Shown piece after piece: positions 54,916 to 62,748 of a stretch of DNA of 64,000 bases. This DNA is from Candidatus Thorarchaeota archaeon MP8T_1 (GTDB taxonomy: Archaea > Asgardarchaeota > Thorarchaeia > Thorarchaeales > Thorarchaeaceae), in assembly GCA_002825465.1 (NCBI GenBank), contig PJER01000001.1:157865-221864 (forward strand), in the 5' to 3' direction. The position numbers and the translations under genes were made by a program. The notes under the pieces are model-generated. The model was given only the letters and a program-made list of their open reading frames with translations, searched no databases and had not been told where the DNA came from. The first letter of the stretch is position 1, and each line of letters begins with the position of its first letter.

Positions 54916-54992
54916 TGGTGGACCGGGCGTGATTTGAACACGCGGCCTCATGGATGCAAACCATGCGATCTGCCGGGCTAATCTACCGGCCC
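54916..54992 (-). tRNA. tRNA-Ala (UGC)
   Basis: On the minus strand: acceptor GGGCCGG/CCGGTCC, D arm GATT/GATC, anticodon stem CATGG/CCATG with loop TTTGCAT (anticodon TGC), T arm GCGTG/CACGC with TTCAAAT loop, discriminator A, and encoded CCA. Total 74 nt plus CCA, no intron. Fits tRNA-Ala, including the archaeal-type G10 and A73. Confidence 0.96.
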
Positions 54993-55023
54993 ACTGTTAT
55001 TGAGGACTCTGAATGAGTGATTT

Positions 55024-55635
55024 TTAACCCTTGTGCTCTGAATAGTCTTCCCGTAGAGTATCAACCCAGAAGGGTGCACCTTTCAATTTTGATGCTTGTT
55101 CTGTAGTCAGTTCCTCGTATTTCACTAATGTCATATCATCTGGCAGAATTCCACTCACACCTGCAGGGTCTTCCATAATTAGAGTAAAGGAGAATTCGCC
55201 CTTGATTGCCATCTCCATTTGATTGAGAATCTCATAGGCCCGGTCTTTCTCAGATTCATCATCTGCAAAATTTGCAGCGGTCTCAATGACCGAACGAACT
55301 CTGTAGAGAAGACCTTCAATATTTGTTATGAAAGATTCAGCCATTGGACCAGGTTCTACATCTATTCCCCATTCAAGGAATCTATACGTACAAGAACCTG
55401 ATCTTATCACTCTGATATTAAGATGTGAGACATCGTTGACATGCATTGTGAACCTACTAGGTTTGCGTTGCTCAGCAGAGAAGACATCACTATGACGGAA
55501 TCCGCACTCAGGGCATTCCATATGGAACATGGCCAATTCATTGAAGAATGGAACGCTATAGAGCATAGATTGTATTCTCAACTTACCCTTGCCACATGCA
55601 GGACATATAGAAGCGATTTCATCCTCTGACGACAT
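55024..55635 (-). CDS. ZPR1-type zinc-finger protein
   Basis: 203 residues from ATG 55635 (MSSEDE); the longer frame starting at 55680 lacks a Shine-Dalgarno. C-P-A-C-G and C-P-E-C-G spaced by about 30 residues form the ZPR1 zinc finger, followed by the Zpr1 beta-domain with F-N-E-L-A-M-F-H-M-E-C-P and I-E-G-L-L-Y-R-V. The eukaryotic homologue helps fold and release eEF1A; archaea carry single-domain forms. Likely cytoplasmic. Downstream of, and codirectional with, tRNA-Ala. Confidence 0.85.
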   Translation of the reverse strand: MSSEDEIASICPACGKGKLRIQSMLYSVPFFNELAMFHMECPECGFRHSDVFSAEQRKPSRFTMHVNDVSHLNIRVIRSGSCTYRFLEWGIDVEPGPMAESFITNIEGLLYRVRSVIETAANFADDESEKDRAYEILNQMEMAIKGEFSFTLIMEDPAGVSGILPDDMTLVKYEELTTEQASKLKGAPFWVDTLREDYSEHKG

Positions 55636-55835
55636 TCTGACCGATTTTCTCCTAAAAGCTGGTCCTATAAGGCTGACCATCTGGCAGTAGAGGTCTCATT
55701 GAGTAGGGAATACATCACTAAAATCCTCAAAAGGAACTAGGATTTACATAATATAGTGCACGCTAGCACTTGTGACAGGCCTAACAGAAGATGCATGACA
55801 GAGGATGTAAGGCAGAGACGAGAGGAGTGTGAATA

Positions 55836-57029
55836 ATGGACATCAATAGTATCTACATCATAAAACGAGATACTGGGATGTGCATGTACTATAAAGACTT
55901 CTCAGGAACTGCATTTGATCCTCAGCTTCTCTCGTCGTTCCTTGTTGCTATGACATCGTTCTTTGATGAAGCTACAAGATCAGTGAAGTCTCAAGCTCGA
56001 GCATTTGAAGGGGCAGATTACACAATTCTTGTTGAATTTGGAGAATGGACTCTGGGAGCCATTTCAACTAAGGGAGATAGTGCAAATATTCGTAAGAAAT
56101 TGAAAAGAACCATCGAGAAATTTGAAGAGCAATTCAGTGTTCTCAAGTGGGTAGACCTAGATCTTGCTGTACAGACCAGATTTGAACAACGAGTCATCGA
56201 CGAATTCATTCGAGAACGGATAAGTCCTGAAACTTTGATTACAGTCAAAGGAGAATGGGAACATTATACCCGTAGACCAGATGTTGTATCATTTCTACGA
56301 CTTATTCCTGCAATTTGTGCAGTAAAAGATGCTGCAGAATTCCTTGAGGTTCCTGTTGAGATTGCACTCAACCTTGCAGCAGAAGCATTATGGGAAGGAG
56401 CAATTCAAGTAGCAAACCCAGTGAAGCCGGATGATATTTACCAGACGACCTCATTGACTCATGATGAAAGTGCATTAGAGGGACTCTCTCCTGAAGCAGC
56501 AAGAGCATTAACAGAGCTCGACGGAGAAACACCTTTGTCTATTGCTGCTGAACGGCTAAAAACAATTGATCTAAAACGTTTCCTAGAAGAAGTCGCATTC
56601 TTAGAGCAACGAAAGATGGTTGAGCTTGTGACTCCATCACAAGCAGTGATAGTACGATATTCATCAGCACTTCAAGGATTACTAAAAAGATTTGGAAACA
56701 TTATTGGATTCCAAGCGATGCGTGACATCTTTTTTGATGCGAGGACAGAATTAGTCGAAAACTATCCATGGCTTGGTTTTGTCACATTGGAGGATGGAGT
56801 AGATATTGAGATGAGAAGCTCTCTTTTGTCTGCTACATTGAAAGGATCAATTGAACCAGATATATTGGAAGACGGTCTGCGTGTTTTAACTCAATTCATC
56901 ACACGCAGAGTCAAGGATTTGATGGGAAAGGATCCTGTAAATAGAGTGCTCTCAAAGACTAAAAGTGAAATAGAACTTCGTTTCCCAAGTACTGTGTATC
57001 ACATTGAATGGGAAACCTTCAATGTATAA
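55836..57029 (+). CDS. Longin-like N-terminal domain protein, unknown function
   Basis: 397 residues with GAGGAG upstream. Residues 1-100 (I-Y-I-I-K-R-D-T-G-M-C-M-Y-Y, D-P-Q-L-L-S-S-F-L-V-A-M) fit the longin/roadblock fold seen in Asgard small-GTPase partners: strand, turn, strand, amphipathic helix. The following 300 residues are largely helical with a possible winged helix (A-A-E-F-L-E-V-P-V-E-I-A). No transmembrane segment. It may be a scaffold for a GTPase complex, but no GTPase gene is in the window; the call rests on pattern only. Confidence 0.5.
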   Translation: MDINSIYIIKRDTGMCMYYKDFSGTAFDPQLLSSFLVAMTSFFDEATRSVKSQARAFEGADYTILVEFGEWTLGAISTKGDSANIRKKLKRTIEKFEEQFSVLKWVDLDLAVQTRFEQRVIDEFIRERISPETLITVKGEWEHYTRRPDVVSFLRLIPAICAVKDAAEFLEVPVEIALNLAAEALWEGAIQVANPVKPDDIYQTTSLTHDESALEGLSPEAARALTELDGETPLSIAAERLKTIDLKRFLEEVAFLEQRKMVELVTPSQAVIVRYSSALQGLLKRFGNIIGFQAMRDIFFDARTELVENYPWLGFVTLEDGVDIEMRSSLLSATLKGSIEPDILEDGLRVLTQFITRRVKDLMGKDPVNRVLSKTKSEIELRFPSTVYHIEWETFNV

Positions 57030-57116
57030 TATTGGGATTTAGATACAACATAAGCACAATATACAAAACAGAGAATTGTCGTTTTCGAATAACTACTAGT
57101 TAGGAGCAGGAAATAC

Positions 57117-57881
57117 TTGAGAAGGATAGACTGGCAGAATACTCTTGTTATCGTCAGTCTTGGTCTTCTATATCTAGTAGTAAGCATTCTATTGATTACT
57201 ACAGGCTTTGGAAGTTCTCTATTAGGAGTCAATGGAATATTAACTCCTCTAGTAGCACTCTTCCTTGGAGTTATGGGAATTAGAATTTACGGGAGAGATT
57301 ATACCGCAAGAGCAGACAAATTTTACACCATGAATTTATGGTTTGCAATTGGTTTAATCATGCTAAGCCTTGCTGAAATTGCAAAGTCAATAATCAGCTT
57401 CACGTTAAACTTGAGTGGAATGATATCGATTGTCGCACTCATTCAACTTCCAGGACTTTTGTTGTGGGGAATAGGAATTATTCAGTATCTTCGCTCATTA
57501 AATTCAGCGATGGATTATTTTCCAACGAATACGTTTTGGACAATTCTCTTCATCATTATTACTATTGCAACAGCAGGATTCATTGTAAGTAATGCAATGT
57601 TATTTCCAACAATAGGTATCTTCGAAAATATCGTTCTATCACCAATTATTGTGGGTCTAATGCTATTCAGTGTAAGCAATGCTATCTTAGTATGGATTTT
57701 CAGAAAGGGAAGTCTGGCTCAACCACTATTCCTAATATTTGGCGCACTCGGTCTCTATCTAGTAAGATGTATCCTTTGGCTATTCATGAACACTGCATTA
57801 GAAACACCAACAGATGGTCTGATAGCTATTGAATCATTCATACTATGTGGTGCAGCACTTCAACTAGCTAGAGACCTATGA
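57117..57881 (+). CDS. Seven-helix membrane protein, unknown function
   Basis: 254 residues from TTG 57117 with TAGGAG about 10 nt upstream. Seven hydrophobic segments, few charged residues in between, short ends. Layout is like a 7TM sensor or transport protein, but I see no rhodopsin Lys or other motif. Not assigned. Confidence 0.55.
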   Translation: MRRIDWQNTLVIVSLGLLYLVVSILLITTGFGSSLLGVNGILTPLVALFLGVMGIRIYGRDYTARADKFYTMNLWFAIGLIMLSLAEIAKSIISFTLNLSGMISIVALIQLPGLLLWGIGIIQYLRSLNSAMDYFPTNTFWTILFIIITIATAGFIVSNAMLFPTIGIFENIVLSPIIVGLMLFSVSNAILVWIFRKGSLAQPLFLIFGALGLYLVRCILWLFMNTALETPTDGLIAIESFILCGAALQLARDL

Positions 57882-57884
57882 AGA

Positions 57885-57906
57885 ATTGACACAAAGACCT
57901 GTCAAT
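57885..57906. terminator. Bidirectional terminator between convergent genes
   Basis: ATTGACA-CAAAGACC-TGTCAAT, a perfect 7-bp inverted repeat between the stops at 57881 and 57916. Confidence 0.5.
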
Positions 57907-57915
57907 CCGTCTGGA

Positions 57916-60153
57916 TTATTCTCCTTCCTTCTCAAGCATCTTCTCGAAATGGCTATGCATATGAGCTGGAACGGAGCTTGGATCTTTCTTGTATTGCTCT
58001 AAGAGTCGCTTCATCATCTCTGGAGAAGGTCTACCAGAGCCAATGGGGCCTCCATGACCGACAGTTTCACTAGCATGTACTTTTCCAGACTCGTCCTTTT
58101 CTTTATTCTCTACCATTTTTTTAATCATCTCTCTCATTGGTTCAGGAATAGACTCAGGATCAGACTTGTATCTTTCCATTATCTTTTCCATCATTTCGGG
58201 TGATGGTTGCATTCCAGCCATCATTCCCATTCCACCCATTCCCATCATCATTCCATGACTAGGAGCGGTAGTTTCTGTCACACCATACTTCTCAACTTCT
58301 TCCTTTGCAACCTCAGCAACTTCTTCAGAGATCTCTCCAATTCCCTGATGGGAATAATAGGTCTCATAGAGTGCTTTGAATTGACCTCCTAAATTGAGAA
58401 GTTCTTCATGTGTTCCTTCCTCAATTAATTCACCGTGATCGAACATCAAGATTCTGGATGCATTTGCAATTGTAGTAAGACGATGAGCAATCACAATTGT
58501 GGTTCTATCCGAAAAGAGTCGCTCCTGTGCATCTTGAACTAGTGATTCGCTGTATGCATCTAACCTGCTTGTAGCCTCATCTAAAATGAGTATTTTTGGA
58601 TCAGCAAGCATAGTACGGGCGATTGTAATCATCTGGCGTTGGCCAGCACTAAGATTCTTACCATTTTGAATTATCTTTGTTTGATAACCATCGGCGAGAA
58701 CTTCAATGAACTCATCTGCACCTAATAGCCTACATAATTCTATAATCTCTTCATCAGTAGCGCTAAGTTTCCCGTATCTGATATTCTCCATTATTGTGTC
58801 ATCAAATAGATAGGGTTCTTGAGGAATCAAGGACATCGATTGATGAAGGGAGTGTAATTTTACATTACGAATATTTTGATCACCAATATAGATTGCACCG
58901 CTTGTAGGGTCATAAAATCGATTCACTAAAGCTGCAATTGTTGTCTTTCCAGCTCCAGTATGACCAACAATAGCTACGGTCTCACTGGGATTAATCGAGA
59001 AATTCACATTTTTCAAGACTTGTGTATCTTTGACATATTCAAATGAAACATCTTTGAAGTAGATACCATCATTTTCGGGTTGCAGCTCAATTGCATCATC
59101 ACTATCAGTAATTGCAGGTTTTGATTCGAGAACATCTGAGACTCGATCCATTGCGGCTAATGATGCTTGAACCTGAGTTGCCATCATACTCAATCCTAGA
59201 AGAGGAAAGAGGATACCTCTAACTAGAGAGACTCCAAGGAAGATGTCTCCAAGAGAGAGAATGGGTAATGTACCTACAGCAAGCGTACCTGCAACAAATA
59301 ACATGGCAGCAATTGCAAACTGACCAATAGACATCATCAATGGCTGCATAGATGTCATGAGAATCATGAATCTGAACCCAAAACGGTATGATTTCTGATT
59401 AAGCTCCAGTAAATCCTCTGCAAGTTCGTCTTCTCGATTGAATGCCTTGGCTACATGAATTCCACCAAGATTCTCTGCAATTTGCCCTGACACTTCTCCT
59501 GCAGCTCGTTGGGATGCAAGCATGATCCTCTGTCCTACTGTACCAAACAATCCAGCAATAAAGAGGATACCAGGAACAACTACCAGAGATGTTAAGGCAA
59601 GGAATGGCGACATCAACCATAGAATCACAAAGGATGCAACAAGGGTGAGGATTTGACCTGCAAAGTGTATCAATACCTGAATTCCAGTACTCAGACTGGT
59701 TGAATCATTTGTAACTCTAGAAGTAACATTACCTGCTTGTTCAGCCTTATGATATGAAAGATCTGCTTGGACTAGATGTTTATAGACATCCTCTTGAACA
59801 GATTGAACTAATCCAGCTTGTGCGATTGACATTATCCATGTATTAACACCATTCATTATCCATGTAATAACGGATAGAATCAGGAAGATTGTAGTCAACA
59901 GGATTAAGATATTGACAGAGCCAACTTGATAGACTGAATTGATACCATCTCTCAGGATAAGTGGAGTAATCACTCCAACAATGGTTGCCACCAGTGATAG
60001 AATAGCTCCAATAGCTGTAATTCGTTTGAATTTTCCAAGGTAACCAACCATCTTTCCCAATAAGACTCGCACTGGTCGGCTACGTTTCTCTTTCTTTCCC
60101 ATCATTCCGCGAGGACCACGTCCTCTTCCAGGGCCTCCAGGTCCATGCATCAT
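57916..60153 (-). CDS. ABC exporter half-transporter, catalytic subunit
   Basis: 745 residues from ATG 60153 with GGAGGTGG 8 nt upstream (the frame's GTG at 60165 is less likely). A Gly/Arg/Met-rich N-terminus leads into six helices, then an ABC domain with G-H-T-G-A-G-K-T-T, L-S-A-G-Q-R-Q, L-I-L-D-E-A-T-S-R-L-D and an H-loop I-A-H-R, all intact. After the ABC domain is a Met-rich tail (about 620-745) with a repeated P-S-P-E-M-M ... D-P-x-S-(I/V)-P motif. Works as a heterodimer with the gene at 60155, which has a degenerate site. Confidence 0.9.
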   Translation of the reverse strand: MMHGPGGPGRGRGPRGMMGKKEKRSRPVRVLLGKMVGYLGKFKRITAIGAILSLVATIVGVITPLILRDGINSVYQVGSVNILILLTTIFLILSVITWIMNGVNTWIMSIAQAGLVQSVQEDVYKHLVQADLSYHKAEQAGNVTSRVTNDSTSLSTGIQVLIHFAGQILTLVASFVILWLMSPFLALTSLVVVPGILFIAGLFGTVGQRIMLASQRAAGEVSGQIAENLGGIHVAKAFNREDELAEDLLELNQKSYRFGFRFMILMTSMQPLMMSIGQFAIAAMLFVAGTLAVGTLPILSLGDIFLGVSLVRGILFPLLGLSMMATQVQASLAAMDRVSDVLESKPAITDSDDAIELQPENDGIYFKDVSFEYVKDTQVLKNVNFSINPSETVAIVGHTGAGKTTIAALVNRFYDPTSGAIYIGDQNIRNVKLHSLHQSMSLIPQEPYLFDDTIMENIRYGKLSATDEEIIELCRLLGADEFIEVLADGYQTKIIQNGKNLSAGQRQMITIARTMLADPKILILDEATSRLDAYSESLVQDAQERLFSDRTTIVIAHRLTTIANASRILMFDHGELIEEGTHEELLNLGGQFKALYETYYSHQGIGEISEEVAEVAKEEVEKYGVTETTAPSHGMMMGMGGMGMMAGMQPSPEMMEKIMERYKSDPESIPEPMREMIKKMVENKEKDESGKVHASETVGHGGPIGSGRPSPEMMKRLLEQYKKDPSSVPAHMHSHFEKMLEKEGE

Positions 60154-60154
60154 C

Positions 60155-62023
60155 TTACATGCCACCTCCAGATGCAGAAACAGTCGCTAGTAATTCCTGT
60201 GCTCCAGGAAGTCTTTCAAAGACACGACGATAATGTTCAGAGTCCCTAAGTAATTCTTCATGAGTTCCAGCTGCTACAAGTTGACCTTTGTCTAAGATAA
60301 TCACCATATCTGATTCCATCAGTGTTCGTAACCGCTGGGTAACTGTAATACTTGTCCTTCCTCTCATGACCTCGTCCAGTGCTTTTCTCATCAAAAATTC
60401 AGTCTGAGCATCAACCGCACTTACTGAATCGTCCAAAAGCAGAATCTTTGGATCTTGAACTATTGCTCTAGCGATAGCCAATCGCTGTCGTTGGCCACCG
60501 CTTAGTGTCATTCCTCGTTCACCAATTTCTGTATCATACTTTTCTGGCAAATCTAGAATGAATTCCTCTGCTTGTGCACGTCTGGCAGCACTGACAATTT
60601 CATCTTCAGAGGCATTTGATCTACCAAATGCAATATTCTCACGTACACTCATTCTAAAGAGAAAGATATCCTGCTCGACTAATCCGACAACATCTCGGAC
60701 AGATTTTGTCGATACATCACGAAGATTTACACCTCCGACACGAATTTCTCCTTTTGTCGGATCATAAAGGCGCAACATGAGCTTGAGGACTGTACTCTTG
60801 CCAGCTCCTGGGCCTCCAATTAATGCGACTCTAGAGCCTCCAGGGATTCTAATTGAGAGGTCTTTAATTGCATAGTGCGGATTATTATTTTCTTCATGAC
60901 CATATCTAAAACTTACTTGATCAAAGACAATTTCGCCAGTCCATTCAACATCAGGAATTTCCTGCTCGGGTTCTGACATGGGGTCTTGCCAATTGAGGAT
61001 ATCTACAATTCGTTGAGCATTTACATACCCTCCTCTCAACATGAGGAGCATCATAGGAAACTGGAAATTAAGACCAACTAATGAAGTCAGTAGACCCAGA
61101 ACAGTAATCATCTGACCAGGGGTCAGGATTCCTGCGATGACTGCATAACCAGCATACCAGAATGCAACAGTTGTCATCCCTGCAAGAATTAGAGCTGGAA
61201 GATAGAAAGCAGAGAGTTTTCCTTCCCTTGCTGTGAGGTCTTCTTGTTCTTTACTTACATCATGGAATTTCTTTACTTCGAGATCTTCAGCATCAAAAGC
61301 CCTTACAACCTCGATTCCCTGAAACACACCTTGTGTAACAGATGATAATGCTTCATTGTTCTCAGAACGCATTCGCCTCACAGGTTCAATTGAATTCGCA
61401 TAACGATATGAGAAGTAGAAATATATCGGTGCACCAATTATCATAATTAGACTAAATCCAAAAACAGGCAAAGTGTAACTTCCAAGTTGGATCTGGAACA
61501 TTGTACTCAAGCCTGGGAGAAAGTCTGTCTGTATCAATAAGACAGCAGTAACAAAGAAGGATGCAAGACCGCTTGCAATATTCCTCATTGCAGGATTGAG
61601 CGAGAAACGAACCCAGGAGATATCCTGCATTGCTACAGCAAGTAATCTCTTACTATCATACTCGTCATGAAAGGTCATACTATATACCTGAAGAGCTTCA
61701 AAGAAATCCTGTCGGGCATCTCGTTCCCAACGGAGAGTGAGGATTGCCCATACCCAGCCTCCAACAAAGAAGAGTGCCATATAGATGAGGGCAAAGATTA
61801 CAATCAACCAAACATATGTCATAAATTGAGCAGTTATTGCTGCTGTTGTCTGTATCTCATTTACTGCTAAACCAATGAATACAGATGGAAATACAGTAAG
61901 GATTGTTGAAAACATTGTTAGGGTTAGACCTACTAATGCCACTGCTTTATTCCGAGTCATTCCACTAAGCATGTATCGCCAGGGACTCTTTCGAATAGTT
62001 GCGCCACCGTTATTTCGTGCCAT
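60155..62023 (-). CDS. ABC exporter half-transporter, degenerate-site subunit
   Basis: 622 residues from ATG 62023 (MARNNGG), one base after the PadR stop. Six helices, then G-G-P-G-A-G-K-S-T (Walker A) and L-S-G-G-Q-R-Q-R (signature). Walker B reads L-L-L-D-D-S-V-S-A-V-D, so the catalytic Glu is Asp, and the H-loop reads T-V-T-Q-R instead of A-H-R: two changes typical of the non-catalytic site in asymmetric heterodimeric exporters. Stop is one base before the partner's ATG. Together they likely export drugs or lipids. Confidence 0.9.
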   Translation of the reverse strand: MARNNGGATIRKSPWRYMLSGMTRNKAVALVGLTLTMFSTILTVFPSVFIGLAVNEIQTTAAITAQFMTYVWLIVIFALIYMALFFVGGWVWAILTLRWERDARQDFFEALQVYSMTFHDEYDSKRLLAVAMQDISWVRFSLNPAMRNIASGLASFFVTAVLLIQTDFLPGLSTMFQIQLGSYTLPVFGFSLIMIIGAPIYFYFSYRYANSIEPVRRMRSENNEALSSVTQGVFQGIEVVRAFDAEDLEVKKFHDVSKEQEDLTAREGKLSAFYLPALILAGMTTVAFWYAGYAVIAGILTPGQMITVLGLLTSLVGLNFQFPMMLLMLRGGYVNAQRIVDILNWQDPMSEPEQEIPDVEWTGEIVFDQVSFRYGHEENNNPHYAIKDLSIRIPGGSRVALIGGPGAGKSTVLKLMLRLYDPTKGEIRVGGVNLRDVSTKSVRDVVGLVEQDIFLFRMSVRENIAFGRSNASEDEIVSAARRAQAEEFILDLPEKYDTEIGERGMTLSGGQRQRLAIARAIVQDPKILLLDDSVSAVDAQTEFLMRKALDEVMRGRTSITVTQRLRTLMESDMVIILDKGQLVAAGTHEELLRDSEHYRRVFERLPGAQELLATVSASGGGM

Positions 62024-62024
62024 T

Positions 62025-62567
62025 CTATGATACACCAGTTCTAAGTTTGTCAATGATAGTTGTTAATTGATCAGCCATCCTTTCGAGTTGCTGAAGTAGC
62101 TGTTTTTGTTGCTTCTTGTCCAACGAACCTATGACTGATTCAAAGGAGTCAATTGAATGAAGCATTCCATGCAGATGAAATCTGATTCGTTCATCAGGTT
62201 CTAGAAGTTGTTCCCAAATCCTTGGTCCCAACCGAGTCTTCTGTCCAACTTCACTTGTCATCCTTTTGATGGCTTTTAGCATCTGTTTCTTGCCTTCTTC
62301 AGTAAGACAATAGGTCTTACTTCGACCTTCAGTAGTTGCAGCCTCAATGACTCCTTCAACCTCTAATGAGGAGAGTAGCGGATAAATTGTTCCGGGGCTT
62401 GGATTCCATTGATTCTCAGTGATCTCACTTAATCGCTGCATAATGTCAGTTCCAGTCATTTCCTGTCTGTACAACAATCTAGGGATTATGTGACGAAGCA
62501 GCCCACGTGGTATTGACTGAGGCATCTCCATATGCTCACAATCAGATTTTGATGGGTCTTCTGCCAT
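62025..62567 (-). CDS. PadR-family transcriptional regulator
   Basis: 180 residues from ATG 62567 (MAEDPSKS), with CTGGAG about 10 nt upstream; the longer frame runs through the operator. Residues 20-95 form the PadR winged helix (L-L-R-H-I-I-P-R-L-L, S-P-G-T-I-Y-P-L-L-S-S-L-E, C-L-T-E-E-G-K-K); the rest is the C-terminal dimerisation helices. In many genomes PadR genes regulate the ABC exporter next to them. Here it leads the exporter operon and the palindromic operator sits over its promoter. Confidence 0.92.
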   Translation of the reverse strand: MAEDPSKSDCEHMEMPQSIPRGLLRHIIPRLLYRQEMTGTDIMQRLSEITENQWNPSPGTIYPLLSSLEVEGVIEAATTEGRSKTYCLTEEGKKQMLKAIKRMTSEVGQKTRLGPRIWEQLLEPDERIRFHLHGMLHSIDSFESVIGSLDKKQQKQLLQQLERMADQLTTIIDKLRTGVS

Positions 62568-62585
62568 GTTCCAAGTCTCCAGTAT

Positions 62586-62624
62586 TATCGGATGCGATAT
62601 CGAATACGATATCGGATGCGATAT
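62586..62624. promoter_or_regulatory. Tandem operator over the PadR promoter
   Basis: TATCGGATGCGATAT occurs twice exactly (62586-62600 and 62610-62624, 24 bp apart), each an imperfect palindrome, and the middle holds CGATATCG-AATA-CGATATCG. On the minus strand the adjoining CTTTATATC is a TATA-like box, so a bound PadR would block it. ATATAAAG on the plus strand could serve the divergent DUF2070 gene. Confidence 0.7.
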
Positions 62625-62748
62625 AAAGCTTTTCTTCCAACCAAACAACTGACGACTAAAGACAAGTTTGATAAGACACAGGATTGACGGAACCAAAACA
62701 CAAGAGAGTGACTTCGAAGTGGGAGAAAAAGCAAAAGTAAAGGAAACC

